Source: Solirubrobacter pauli | Lineage (GTDB): Bacteria; Actinomycetota; Thermoleophilia; Solirubrobacterales; Solirubrobacteraceae | NCBI RefSeq assembly: GCF_003633755.1 | Contig: NZ_RBIL01000002.1 | Span: 1,674,001 to 1,738,000 of the forward strand | Direction of reading: 5' to 3' | Length of the DNA stretch: 64,000 bases | Part shown: positions 7,616-17,092 of the stretch, one piece after another | Layout of the letters: each line of letters starts with the position of its first letter | Position numbering within the stretch: the stretch's first letter is position 1 | Position numbers and translations under genes: made by a program | The notes under the pieces: generated by a model | Seen by the model: only the letters and a program-made list of their open reading frames with translations | Databases searched by the model: none | Told to the model about the DNA's origin: nothing

Positions 7616-8547
7616 CCGAGCCCGCCGCGCGGCGGCGGATGCTCGTCGTCATCAACCCGGTCGCCTCGAAGATGAACGACCGGATCAAGAGCCTGGTCGT
7701 CTACGCGCTGCAGGGCCGCTACGACGTCACCACCGTCGAGACGCGGGCCAAGGGCGACGGGATCGAGCTCAGCCGCCAGGCCGCGGCGGACGGCTACGAC
7801 GTCGTGCTCGCCTTCGGCGGAGACGGCACGGTCAACGAGGTCGCCAACGGCCTGCACGGCACCGGCACCGCCCTCGCCTGCCTGCCCGGCGGCAACAACA
7901 ACGTCGTCGCCAAGCTCCTCGGCATCCCGACCGACCTGGTCGACGCCACCGAGCACCTGCTCGGCCTCGCCGACGACTGGGCGCCGCGCCGCGTGGACCT
8001 CGGCACGGTGAACGGCCGCCTGTTCACGTTCGCCGCCGGCATGGGCCTGGACGCCAGCGTCGTCGAGCGCGTCGACCGCAATCCGCGCCTGAAGAAGCGG
8101 TTCGGGCCGTTCTACTACGTGCAGTGCGCGGTCACGACGTTCCTGCGCAAGTACGTCGTCAACCCGCCGCGGCTCGAGGTCGAGGTCGACGGACGCGCCG
8201 TCGGCGGCGTCAGCCTCTTCATCCAGAACGCCGAGAACTACACCTACTTCCACCAGCGCGCGGTGCCGCTCGTCGAGGGCGCCCGGTTCGACTCCGGCAG
8301 CCTGGCCGGCGTCGTCCTCACCCGTGCGCGCCCGTACGACGTGCCGACCGTCACCTTCCGCGCCCTGTCCGGCGCGGCGCGGATCGCCAAGCACAAGGGC
8401 GTCGACGCCTTCGGCGCCTTCCACGAGGCGGTCGTGCGCTCCACCGACGGGCGGCCGATCCCGATCCAGGTCGACGGCGACCACATCGACGACGTGGACG
8501 AAGCGCGCTTCGGCGTCCTGCCGGGCGCGCTCACCGTCGTCGCCTGA
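7606..8547 (+). CDS. Diacylglycerol/lipid kinase family protein
   Basis: A 313-residue DAGK-catalytic-domain protein. It has the nucleotide-binding motif VLAFGGDGTVNEVANGL near residues 66-82, LPGGNNNVVAKLLG in place of the usual LPxGTxND loop, and a C-terminal beta domain ending in a glycine-rich IQVDGDH segment typical of YegS/DgkB relatives. These kinases phosphorylate diacylglycerol or other lipids at the membrane surface. The GTxND-to-GNNN change is unusual and may affect lipid specificity. The start ATG lies inside the end of the CorA gene, so the two are coupled; a GTG/ATG further in (7640) is less likely because it would remove little. A strong two-way terminator follows. Confidence 0.88.
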   Translation: MALAEPAARRRMLVVINPVASKMNDRIKSLVVYALQGRYDVTTVETRAKGDGIELSRQAAADGYDVVLAFGGDGTVNEVANGLHGTGTALACLPGGNNNVVAKLLGIPTDLVDATEHLLGLADDWAPRRVDLGTVNGRLFTFAAGMGLDASVVERVDRNPRLKKRFGPFYYVQCAVTTFLRKYVVNPPRLEVEVDGRAVGGVSLFIQNAENYTYFHQRAVPLVEGARFDSGSLAGVVLTRARPYDVPTVTFRALSGAARIAKHKGVDAFGAFHEAVVRSTDGRPIPIQVDGDHIDDVDEARFGVLPGALTVVA

Positions 8548-8555
8548 ACGACGAA

Positions 8556-8591
8556 GGGCCGCCGACCGCACGCAGGTGCGGCCGACGGCCC
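8556..8591. terminator. Bidirectional terminator-like hairpin
   Basis: A 16-bp stem with two mismatches (8556-8571 with 8576-8591) and a GCAG loop lies in the 60-bp gap between the convergent ends of the lipid kinase gene and the giant secreted-protein gene. It is GC-rich without a T run, like many actinobacterial terminators. Confidence 0.7.
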
Positions 8592-8607
8592 CGGTCACCG
8601 CACGTCG

Positions 8608-11600
8608 CTAGCGGCGCAGGGTGATCGTCTTCGTGCGCGTGGTCGCGGGCTTGCCCCAGTCACGCATCTGCACCGACACCGTCAGCTTCACGCTCTTCGG
8701 GCCACCCTTGCGGGCGAGCGCCTTGGCGATCGTCGAGGACGGCTTGAGCGTGACCTGCACCGAGTGCGGGCCCCAGCACTTGACGCTCTCGCTGTCGATC
8801 GTCGTGCGCTTGAGCTTGAGCCGCTTGCGCGTGGCACTGGAGACGGTCAGCTTCGCCGAGCCGTCCATCGCGCCCGTGCAGGCCACCGGGATCTTCACGC
8901 CGCGCTTGGCGAACGTCGCGCGGGTCACGCGCGAGGTCACCGAGCCGAGGCGGTAGGTCGCCGGCGTGTCGATCATCGGCGGCAGCAGCGTGCTCGTCGG
9001 CGCGAGCGGCAGCGGCTGCGGCGTCGCGCCACCGGCGCCCGGCGCGACCGAGTCGCCGATCTCGACGTCGAACGTCTGGCGGGACACGTTGCCCGCCTCG
9101 TCGGTCGCGCGCACCTCGACGGTGTGCGGCCCGACGCCCGCGACCTCGAACTCGCCGGTCGCGTCGCCGGCCTTCGGCTTGCCGGCCGACAGGTCCTCGA
9201 TCGTGACGTTGCGGTACTGCATCCGGTCGTCGCCGCCGTGGTTCTGCAGGCCGATGAAGCCGCGCGTGAACTGCCGCAGCGTGGTGTTCGGGTCACCGGC
9301 ACGGTCGGAGCTGAGCCCCGGCGCGTTGTCCCACTCGTTGATGACCTCGTCGTTGCGGCTGATCTTGTAGTGCTGACCGACGACCTCGATCTCGTAGTCC
9401 TCCCACGAGCCGCGCTTCGGGACGCCGATGTCCTCGATGCCGTTGTTGTCGAAGGTGTAGACCGAGCCGGTCTTGCGCGTCTCGCCGGACTCGCCGTCGT
9501 AGAGCTGGATCTCGTGGCCGCAGTTGATCGCGACCCACGCGGGGTCGTTCGCCGCGGCGCCGACCTTCGAGCACTCGTGGGTGCGCGGGGTCTGCTCCGG
9601 GTTCGGGAAGCGCACGAACACGCCGCCGTTGGAGTCACCCTCCGCGCGGCCCTCGCGGAACTGGAGCTTCAGGCGGAAGTCGCCGAAGTCCTGTGCCTTG
9701 AACCACAGCATGCCCAGCGAGTCGCTCGGGGTCGGCGAGATGCCGTCCGACCCGTCGTCGAGGCGCTCGAAGCCACCGGCGCCGGCCTGCTTCCACAGCG
9801 CGAGCGAGCTCTCGCTCGCGTCGAGCAGCACGCGCTCGTCCGTGGCCGCGTACGTCGTCCACGGGCCACCGTCGACGCGGTACTCGGTCAGCACCGTGCC
9901 CGACCCGGCGTCGCCGTCGGGCGTGTCGAGCGACACCGTCAGCGGGCCCGTGCCCTCGTCGCCCTCGTAGCTGGCGTCGATCGCCGGGGCCGCGGTGTCG
10001 ACGCGGAACAGGTACCGCTTGGCGGTCTCGACGTTCCCGGCCTTGTCGGTCGCGAAGTACTCGACCACGTGGTCGCCGGGCGTGTCGACCGTGAACGGAC
10101 CCTCGTAGGTGCGCTGCGCGCCACCGTCGACGCTGTAGGTCACCTTGTCCACGGCGCCACGCGTGCCGTCGTTGGCGTTGAGCGCGAGCGTCGGAGCGCC
10201 CGTCCACCAGCCGAGCTGGCCCTGCTGGCCGCCGGTCGTCTCGACCGTCGTGCGCGGGGCGACCCGGTCCGAGCAGTCCACGCGGAACCAGTCGAACCCG
10301 GCGTAGTGCTCGGAGTCGGCGCCGTTGGAGACCTTCAGGCCGACCTTGATCGTCTCGGGGTCGCCCAGGTTGGTGATGTCCGGCCCGATCTGCTGCCAGC
10401 TCTCGCCGTTGGTCGAGCCTTCGGCGATGTAGGTGCCGTCGCCGTCCGAGCTCACCCGCAGGTACACGTCGCCGTCGGGCGCCGAGATCTGCGGACCAGC
10501 CTGGATGTCGCTGGAGTTGTTCCGGGTCGCGACCCACTCGTACTGGGAGAACGAGCCCTTCGAGATGTACGTGATCTTCGCGAACGTGTTGTTGCCGCCC
10601 GCGTCCTTCTCGCTCTGCCAGAGCACGAGACCGGCCTGCTCGCCCGAGTCCGTGAGCGTGGAGACGTCCACCTTGGTCTGCGCCTGCCAGCTGCCCGACG
10701 GCGCGTCCTTGAGGAGGACGTTCTGCGCCGTGGCTTCGTCGCCGATCATGTCGCCCTTGCGGACCTTCAGCCGCAGCGCGCCCTCCTCGAACGACTGCGC
10801 GGCGGTGTTCTCGCGCCGCACCGTCCACTGGGCCGTGTTCAGCGGCCCGGCGTTGAACTCGTCGTTGAGGTCCGGCACGCAGTTGTTCGCGGGCTTGATC
10901 TCGAAGGCGACCGACTTGACGTCCTCGACGTTGCCCGTGCGGTCGGTCGACTGGAACTCGACCGTGTACAGGCCCGCCTGCTGGCGGCGGATCGGCGCGG
11001 AGTAGCCGGTCCAGTCACCGCCGTTGATCCGGTACTCAGTCTTCTCGACGCCGCTGCCGCCGGCCGGATCGGCCGCGGTGAGCGTGAGGGTCACCGGACG
11101 CCGGTAGACGTTCGGGGCCTCATCCGGCGCGGACGGGCTGAGCGTCGCCGTCGTCACCGGCTTGGCGTCGTCCTTGCCCGAGAGCACGTCGACGTCGACG
11201 GTCTTGGTGTCGGTGCCGCCGTCCGCGTAGGTCACCTTCAGCGTCGCCGTGTAGCGCTTGGCGTCGGCGTACTTGTGCGTCGGGTTGGCCTCGGTGGACT
11301 TGGGCGAGCCGTCGCCGAAGTCCCACTCGAACGACTTGCCGCCCGAGCCCGCGGACGAGAAGCGGGCGCTGAAGTCGCCGATCGGGAACGCGCGCGGGTT
11401 GGCACCCGGGGTCGGCGCGCCACCGACGTAGTCGTAGCGGTAGATGCCGATCGCCGTGCCGGCGCGGAAGAACCCGTCGTAGGTCTGGACGTAGAGCGCG
11501 CCGTCAGGCCCGAACTTGGAGTCCATGTACGAGCCGCCCCACGACAGCGTGTCGCGCAGCGAGTCGGCCCACACCGGCAGGCCGGCGTTCTGGTCGGTGT

Positions 11601-14049
11601 CCGGGTCCAGCAGCAGGCCGTGCTTGACCGACGGGCCGCCGTTGTTGTGCAGGAACCAGCGGCCGTCCCAGTACTCGGGCCAGCGGCGCGAGTTGTCGTC
11701 GGTCGTCTTGTAGCGGTAGACCGGGCCGTTCATCACGGTCAGGCCCTCGTTGCGCACGAACGGGCAGCCCTGGGTCGGCGTCGCGCCGTAGTCGGGCGCC
11801 GCGACCTTGCCGTCCGGAGCGGTCGCCGAGCGCGGGAACTGCGGGCAGCCGTCGTTGCCGCCCTTGTTGCCGCGCGACCACCAGAGGTTGTTGCCGCGGA
11901 CCTTGCCGGCGTCGGCGCCGGTGCCGGTCGTGTGCGGGAACTTCTTCAGGCCCGTGTTGTTGGGCGAGTCGTTGCGCAGGTTGTCGCAGTCGTACCAGCC
12001 GTTGGTGCCACCGGACGCCGGGCCGCCGGGGACGTAGCCCTCAGGGTTGTCCGTGCGCGGCGCGCCGTTGCTGAGGCGGTCGCGGTAGGCCTGCTTGGAG
12101 CCCATGCAGTAGGGCCAGCCGTAGTTGCCGGCATGGGAGATCTGGGCCGCGTTCTCGTACGTCGACGGGCCCCAGAGCGCGTCCGGCTCCTGGGCGTCCG
12201 GGCCGACCCACGCCGTGTACGGCGTATCCGTCTCCGGGTCGATCGACAGGCGGCTCGGGTTGCGCAGCCCCATCGCGTAGATCTCGGGCTTGGTCTTGCC
12301 GCCCTCGCCGTCCTCGGTCTCCTTGCCGTCGAACAGGTTCGGGCCGTTCGGCGACTGCGCGGTCGGCAGGTCGTAGGTGGTGCCCACGCCCGGATCAGCG
12401 CCCGCGGGGATGTCCTCGCGCGGGTTGAACCGCAGCATCTTGCCGTTGTAGTCGTTGGTGTTGCCCGCGGTGCGGCGTGCGTCCTGGTAGGAGTACTTCG
12501 CCTGGCCGCAGTGCGCGCTCGAGGCCTCGGTCGCCGGGCCCTCGGGGCACGTGGCGATCGGGTTGTTGCCCGAGTAGCCGAGCGGGCCGGTCACGGCCGG
12601 GTCGCCCGCGTTCTGCGAGGAGTTCGTGTCACCCGTGGTGACGTAGAGGTTGCCCTCGCTGTCGAAGCCCATGCCGCCGCCGACGTGGCAGCAGCTGTAG
12701 ATCTGGGCGTCGTACTTGAAGATGATCCGCTCGGAGTCCAGGTCGAGCTGCTTGGTCTCGCGGTTGATCGTGAAGCGCGAGATGCGCGGCTGCGACATCT
12801 TCGAGATCCGGCGCTCGACCGGCAGGCCCTTCGGCTTGGTGTTCTCGTTGAAGGTCGGGAAGTACTGCAGGTAGACGTAGCCGTTCTCGGAGAACTTCGG
12901 GTCGGCGGCGATGCCGATCAGGCCGTACTCCATCTTGTGGTTGCCCTCGTCGGTGCGCTCACCGCCGGTGCCGCCGTCGCCGTAGACGGCGAGCGTGCCG
13001 GCGCGCGTCACGCCGCTGTTCTCGGCGCCCGTGTACTGCTTCGGGTCGAAGATGTGCACGCTGCCGCAGCCGATGCCCACGTTGGGGTCCGCGTGGCTGA
13101 ACACGCGCGCGAACGACGGGACGTTGAGCAGGCGGCCACGCTCGGCGTCGGTGCGGCAGTCGCCGCGGCCGATGTACATGACCCAGCCGTTGTCGGCGAT
13201 CGACAGGCCGTGCGACTCACCGCTGGTGGCGAGGCCGGTGACCGTCGCGCCGGAGCTGAGCAGCTTGGTGCCCTTGTAGTTGGCGTTGATGGTCGCCTTG
13301 CAGTCGGCCCGGACGAGGCCCGCGGTCCACTGGATCGCGCCGAGCACGTGCTTGGTGACGTTCGCGTCGGCCCAGGCGCCCTCGGTCCGGCCCATGCCCA
13401 TGTAGAAGGAGCGGCCGCCGCGGTAGTCGCGGCACCAGGAGATCGGGTGGTCGGTGCCGCCGACGGACGTGCCGTCGCCGGCCGCCGCGTTGGTCGCGCG
13501 GTACCGCGCGACGGTGTGGACCTGACCCGTCGGACGGGTCTGCCACGTGTACCAGAGGTCGGAGCGGTTGACCTGGAGCGGGAGCTCGCGGGTCGCCGGA
13601 TGCACGCGGTCGCCGGCGACGAGCGTCTTCGTCTCCGCGTCGGTCGGGTTGTTGCTCGGGCGCGCGCCGATCAGCCCGTTGACGAAGCTCGAGCCCGGCT
13701 CGACCGTCGCCGTGGAGCCGATGCCGAGGAAGCCGTTGCCCGCCTCGACGTAGGCCTGGAGCGCGTTCTCACCCGCGGAGTCGAGGACGTCGCCCGCGAC
13801 GTTGACGAAGATCAGGGACTGGTAGCCCGCGAGCTTGGTCGAGTTGATGTCCGCGACGACGGCGTCCTCGGCGGTGAAGCCGTTGGCGGTGCCGAGCGAC
13901 TTGATGGCGGCGACCGCCGCCCGGTTCGTGGCGTCGTCGGCGCCCTTGAGCACGAGCACCTTCGGCCCGGACTGGGCGTGTGCGGTCCCCGTCCCCAGCA
14001 CCGCCAGCGCGAGCGTGAGCAGCAGTGCCCACAGCCAGCGTCCCCTCAT
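8608..14049 (-). CDS. Giant secreted ThuA / sugar dehydrogenase / DUF1080 protein
   Basis: An 1813-residue exported protein. Approximate layout: Sec signal peptide 1-24 (cut after AHA); ThuA-like domain 26-246; PQQ-type glucose/sorbosone dehydrogenase beta-propeller 255-880 (YGLIGIAADPKF, CCHVGGGMGFDSEGNLYVTTGD); PKD domain 880-965 (WDFGDGS); Ig-like OmpL47-type repeat 970-1053; DUF1349-like lectin-type beta-sandwich 1056-1260; further Ig-like repeats to 1400; DUF1080 (3-keto-glycoside-hydrolase-like) 1403-1621; and a C-terminal two-Cys module 1697-1813. It probably binds and oxidises or cleaves carbohydrate outside the cell; the substrate is unknown. ATG 14049 has GGGGAG upstream; ATG 14076, overlapping the previous stop, is an alternative. 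Confidence 0.88.
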   Translation of the reverse strand: MRGRWLWALLLTLALAVLGTGTAHAQSGPKVLVLKGADDATNRAAVAAIKSLGTANGFTAEDAVVADINSTKLAGYQSLIFVNVAGDVLDSAGENALQAYVEAGNGFLGIGSTATVEPGSSFVNGLIGARPSNNPTDAETKTLVAGDRVHPATRELPLQVNRSDLWYTWQTRPTGQVHTVARYRATNAAAGDGTSVGGTDHPISWCRDYRGGRSFYMGMGRTEGAWADANVTKHVLGAIQWTAGLVRADCKATINANYKGTKLLSSGATVTGLATSGESHGLSIADNGWVMYIGRGDCRTDAERGRLLNVPSFARVFSHADPNVGIGCGSVHIFDPKQYTGAENSGVTRAGTLAVYGDGGTGGERTDEGNHKMEYGLIGIAADPKFSENGYVYLQYFPTFNENTKPKGLPVERRISKMSQPRISRFTINRETKQLDLDSERIIFKYDAQIYSCCHVGGGMGFDSEGNLYVTTGDTNSSQNAGDPAVTGPLGYSGNNPIATCPEGPATEASSAHCGQAKYSYQDARRTAGNTNDYNGKMLRFNPREDIPAGADPGVGTTYDLPTAQSPNGPNLFDGKETEDGEGGKTKPEIYAMGLRNPSRLSIDPETDTPYTAWVGPDAQEPDALWGPSTYENAAQISHAGNYGWPYCMGSKQAYRDRLSNGAPRTDNPEGYVPGGPASGGTNGWYDCDNLRNDSPNNTGLKKFPHTTGTGADAGKVRGNNLWWSRGNKGGNDGCPQFPRSATAPDGKVAAPDYGATPTQGCPFVRNEGLTVMNGPVYRYKTTDDNSRRWPEYWDGRWFLHNNGGPSVKHGLLLDPDTDQNAGLPVWADSLRDTLSWGGSYMDSKFGPDGALYVQTYDGFFRAGTAIGIYRYDYVGGAPTPGANPRAFPIGDFSARFSSAGSGGKSFEWDFGDGSPKSTEANPTHKYADAKRYTATLKVTYADGGTDTKTVDVDVLSGKDDAKPVTTATLSPSAPDEAPNVYRRPVTLTLTAADPAGGSGVEKTEYRINGGDWTGYSAPIRRQQAGLYTVEFQSTDRTGNVEDVKSVAFEIKPANNCVPDLNDEFNAGPLNTAQWTVRRENTAAQSFEEGALRLKVRKGDMIGDEATAQNVLLKDAPSGSWQAQTKVDVSTLTDSGEQAGLVLWQSEKDAGGNNTFAKITYISKGSFSQYEWVATRNNSSDIQAGPQISAPDGDVYLRVSSDGDGTYIAEGSTNGESWQQIGPDITNLGDPETIKVGLKVSNGADSEHYAGFDWFRVDCSDRVAPRTTVETTGGQQGQLGWWTGAPTLALNANDGTRGAVDKVTYSVDGGAQRTYEGPFTVDTPGDHVVEYFATDKAGNVETAKRYLFRVDTAAPAIDASYEGDEGTGPLTVSLDTPDGDAGSGTVLTEYRVDGGPWTTYAATDERVLLDASESSLALWKQAGAGGFERLDDGSDGISPTPSDSLGMLWFKAQDFGDFRLKLQFREGRAEGDSNGGVFVRFPNPEQTPRTHECSKVGAAANDPAWVAINCGHEIQLYDGESGETRKTGSVYTFDNNGIEDIGVPKRGSWEDYEIEVVGQHYKISRNDEVINEWDNAPGLSSDRAGDPNTTLRQFTRGFIGLQNHGGDDRMQYRNVTIEDLSAGKPKAGDATGEFEVAGVGPHTVEVRATDEAGNVSRQTFDVEIGDSVAPGAGGATPQPLPLAPTSTLLPPMIDTPATYRLGSVTSRVTRATFAKRGVKIPVACTGAMDGSAKLTVSSATRKRLKLKRTTIDSESVKCWGPHSVQVTLKPSSTIAKALARKGGPKSVKLTVSVQMRDWGKPATTRTKTITLRR

Positions 14050-14075
14050 GGCCTGATCTCCCCTCAGGTGGTACA

Positions 14076-16121
14076 TCACGACTTCCCCTTCAACGTCACG
14101 GTCTGCGTGTCGACCCGCGCACCCGTCATGCGCAGCGTCAACTTGACCCGCACGGACGACTTCGTCCGCGAGAGGGCCCTGCGAATCGCGGCGGAGGGCC
14201 GCAGCGACACGGTCGCGCGTCCCTCCTCGCCGCAGTCGAGCGAGCGCTTGGCGAGCGTGCCCGACTTGAGCTTGAGCTTGCGGGCCACCGAGCGGGTGAC
14301 CGTCGCGGTGAGCGTGCCGCGCGTGACGCCCTGGCAGCTCACGTTCACCTTCAGGCGCCCGCCGCGCAGCGCGGACAGCGTGCGCAGCCGGGTGGCGACG
14401 TCCTCGAGCGCCGCGAACGGCTGCGGCGCCGCCGTGGACGGCGCCTGCGTCTGCGGCGCCTGGAGCACGGTCGGCCCACGGACCGAGAACCGCGCGGTCT
14501 TGTAGTTCTCGACGTTGCCGACCTGATCGACCGAGCGGTAGTCCACGCGGTAGATCAGCCGGTCCGTGAGGTCGAACGCGCCCTCGTAGTCGGTCCACTC
14601 GCCCCCGTTGACGCGGTACTCGGTGGCCACCGCGCCGGAGCTGTCCTCGCCGTCGGTGCGGTCGAACGCGACGCGCACGGCGTTGACGTAGTCCGCGACC
14701 GGAGCGGCGCCGTTGAGGCGCACGGTCGTCGTCGGCGCGGTCACGTCGACGCGCACGTCGACCGACTTGGGCGCCTCGGCGTTGCCGGCGTTGTCGGTGG
14801 AGCGGTACTGCACCGACTGCGTGCCCGAGCCGCCCACGTCGAACGTGCCGGTGTACGGGGTCCAGGCGCCCGCGGCGCCGACGCGGTACTCGGTCGACGC
14901 GACGCCGGAGCCCGAGCCGTCCTGCACGCGCAGCGTGACCGCGACCTCGCTGTCGCTGAAACCGCTCGCCGGCAGCTCGGCCGGGTACGTGGCCACGGTG
15001 GTCGCCGGCGCGGTCGCGTCGATCTTGGCTTTGATGCTCTTGAAGGCGCCCGGGTTGCCGGCGCGGTCGTACGCGCGGTACTCGATGTTCAGATCGCCCT
15101 CGTCCGTGATCGCGACCGTGTCGGTGTACGTGCGCGCCGCGCCGCCGTTGATGCGGTACTGGATGCGCTCGACGCCCGAGCCGCCCGCCTCGTCCTCGGC
15201 GGTGATCGTGATCCGCGGCGGGTCCACGAACCAGCCGCTGGCCGTCGGCACGCCCTCGAGCGTCGCCGACGCGGTCGGCGCGCCCGTGTCCGTCGGGTAC
15301 GGGTCGACGCCGTCGAGGTACGGCATCCGGAACGTGGAGCCTTCCTCCTCGAGCGTCAACGCCATCAGGTAGGCGCGGATGACGCCGCCCCCGGTCGTGC
15401 CCGTCGGCAGCTTGACCGCCTTGAGCACGCGGTCGGGATGCGGGTTGTCCACCGGCCGGTGGAAGATCGAGCATGGCGCGCCGTCGTCGCCGGTCCGCGT
15501 GTAGCGGCCCGGGATCGGCCCGATCGCGATGTGCGAGCCGGCCGAGGGGCCCTGGCACCAGTCGGCGAAGCTGACGTTGACGGTCTCGGTCGAGTCGTCG
15601 GCGTAGATCAGCGTGAAGTCGCCGCCACCGGCGCCGTCGGCGGTGGTGCCGAAGAAGTGCAGCTTGGTGTACCGGCGCTGCATGCCGCTCGCGAGCTCGA
15701 GCGTCTGCCCGTTGAAGCCCGCGAAGTTGTCGACGGCGCCGGTGGTGTCCGGCATCCGCAGCGGCACGTCGTCCACCGTGTCGTTCGGCCCCTCCGTGAC
15801 GCTCTTGGAGGCGGGCATGAGGTCGCCCTTGAACGAGTACCCGCCGTTGATGTCGCTGCCGGCCCGGGTATCGGGGCGGGTGATGCCGATCGTGTCGAAC
15901 ACGTTCGTCGCCACGACCGCCGCCTGGCGGACGCCGACGCACGACGCTGGCGAGAAAACACTCGATCCTGTCTGGTGAATTACCGAGTCGTCAAGGCGAC
16001 AATTCGCCTCATTGGACGTCCCTGCCCCCTGCTGCGAGGCGTTCGCGGTACCCGCCGAACCGACCGCCGCGCACAGCAAAACGACCACTCCCAGAGCACG
16101 CGTAGTCCGTATGGACCGCAT
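14076..16121 (-). CDS. Secreted Ig-repeat (OmpL47-like) protein
   Basis: A 681-residue exported protein with a signal peptide (basic MRSIRTTR, hydrophobic core, ANA cut near residue 28). An N-terminal domain of about 220 residues, of beta-sandwich character and unrecognised, is followed by three repeats of about 90 residues. Each repeat carries the pattern SGV-x-x-x-x-YR-x-x-GG, a -YR-x-x-D-x-x-GN ending and a TAP-TT linker, as in OmpL47-type beta modules. The last 105 residues form a two-Cys module like that of the giant protein downstream. The ATG at 16121 is preceded by GGAGGGGGA. Its stop overlaps a possible start of the giant protein gene, so both are one operon and may act together at the cell surface. 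Confidence 0.85.
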   Translation of the reverse strand: MRSIRTTRALGVVVLLCAAVGSAGTANASQQGAGTSNEANCRLDDSVIHQTGSSVFSPASCVGVRQAAVVATNVFDTIGITRPDTRAGSDINGGYSFKGDLMPASKSVTEGPNDTVDDVPLRMPDTTGAVDNFAGFNGQTLELASGMQRRYTKLHFFGTTADGAGGGDFTLIYADDSTETVNVSFADWCQGPSAGSHIAIGPIPGRYTRTGDDGAPCSIFHRPVDNPHPDRVLKAVKLPTGTTGGGVIRAYLMALTLEEEGSTFRMPYLDGVDPYPTDTGAPTASATLEGVPTASGWFVDPPRITITAEDEAGGSGVERIQYRINGGAARTYTDTVAITDEGDLNIEYRAYDRAGNPGAFKSIKAKIDATAPATTVATYPAELPASGFSDSEVAVTLRVQDGSGSGVASTEYRVGAAGAWTPYTGTFDVGGSGTQSVQYRSTDNAGNAEAPKSVDVRVDVTAPTTTVRLNGAAPVADYVNAVRVAFDRTDGEDSSGAVATEYRVNGGEWTDYEGAFDLTDRLIYRVDYRSVDQVGNVENYKTARFSVRGPTVLQAPQTQAPSTAAPQPFAALEDVATRLRTLSALRGGRLKVNVSCQGVTRGTLTATVTRSVARKLKLKSGTLAKRSLDCGEEGRATVSLRPSAAIRRALSRTKSSVRVKLTLRMTGARVDTQTVTLKGKS

Positions 16122-16153
16122 TCCCCCTCCGATCTCCCCCTGCGTCATTCAGC

Positions 16154-16167
16154 TACGACTTGTCGTA
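16154..16167. promoter_or_regulatory. Palindrome in divergent promoter region
   Basis: TACGAC-TT-GTCGTA is a perfect 6-bp inverted repeat with a 2-bp centre, flanked by AGCT on both sides. It lies midway in the 150-bp gap between the two giant-protein genes (minus) and the cupredoxin operon (plus), so it could be a shared operator. No regulator gene is adjacent. Confidence 0.4.
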
Positions 16168-16273
16168 AGCTACCACCCAATTGGAGCCGGAGTCACCGCT
16201 TTGGTTTCATAGGTGGCGGAAGTGCCTCACCGAACGGGCAGGATTTGGGGGGAGATCGGTGTCGGAGGAGAAA

Positions 16274-17092
16274 ATGGTTCAGGGAAGGCGGCGTGTTGCT
16301 CGCGCCGCGGCGGGGGTCGCGCTGGCCGGAGCGCTCGTGGGCTCGGTCGGCGTTGCAGGGGCTTTCGGAGAACGCGCAGCGGACCAGCGGATCACGGTGC
16401 TGGGAAGCACCGAGTGGGACAAGAAGATTGTCAGCGTGGAGACCGGCGACACGGTCACCTGGAGCTGGCAGAACACGGCGCTGCCGCACAACGCGCGGGG
16501 TGCCTCAGGCCCGGACACCGACCCCAACTGGGTCGGCCAGGACACGGGGATCGACACCAGCGGGGAGCTGGTCTACACGTTCACGAAGCCGGGTGAGTAC
16601 CACTTCATCTGCGACGTGCACCCGCAGGCCATGACCGGCACGGTGACCGTCACCGGTGACCCGATCGAGGCGACGCCGACGCCGATCCGCACCCCGACGC
16701 CGACGCGTACCCCGACGCCGGTTCCCACGACGCGGCCGGGTGGCGCGGCCACCCCGACGCCCGCCCCGGGCATGTCGGACCGCGTGACGCCGGCGCCGCG
16801 CGGCGCCGTCCGGGCGGACACCGTGGCCCCGGCGATCACCGGCCTGAAGGCCAAGGCCCGGACCCGCGGCGCGAAGGTCTCCTTCAAGCTGTCGGAGTCG
16901 GCGTCCGTGACGTTGCGCCTCAAGCACGCCAAGCGGACGGTGAAGACCGTGCGTGGCTCGTACCGCGCCGGTGCCGGCTCGGTGACGCTGCGTCGGATGG
17001 CACGCGGGACCTACCGCGTGGAGATCGAGGCTCGTGACGCGCGCGGCAACCGCGCCGCCGTCCAGCGCAAGACCGTGAAGGTGACCCGTTGA
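16274..17092 (+). CDS. Exported cupredoxin with C-terminal Ig-like module
   Basis: A 272-residue secreted blue-copper-type protein. A signal peptide at the N-terminus is followed by a plastocyanin-like domain (about residues 37-132) with the ligand pattern ALPHN for the first His and YHFICDVHPQAM for Cys, His and Met. A Thr-Pro-rich linker (135-175) leads to an 85-residue C-terminal Ig-like module (VSFKLSESASV, then EARDARGNRAA). It probably carries electrons to or from the multicopper oxidase encoded next. ATG 16274 has GGAGG 5 nt upstream; GTG 16259 after GGGGGGAG is a real alternative and would add 5 residues. Its stop overlaps the next start (TGATG). Confidence 0.9.
   Translation: MVQGRRRVARAAAGVALAGALVGSVGVAGAFGERAADQRITVLGSTEWDKKIVSVETGDTVTWSWQNTALPHNARGASGPDTDPNWVGQDTGIDTSGELVYTFTKPGEYHFICDVHPQAMTGTVTVTGDPIEATPTPIRTPTPTRTPTPVPTTRPGGAATPTPAPGMSDRVTPAPRGAVRADTVAPAITGLKAKARTRGAKVSFKLSESASVTLRLKHAKRTVKTVRGSYRAGAGSVTLRRMARGTYRVEIEARDARGNRAAVQRKTVKVTR

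Noticed and set aside
8764-14505. Very long plus-strand frame (about 1900 codons) opposite the giant secreted-protein gene
   Set aside because: It is Arg/Val/Ala-rich with no recognisable motif and mirrors codon periodicity of the minus-strand gene; the minus strand carries clear domains and a signal peptide.
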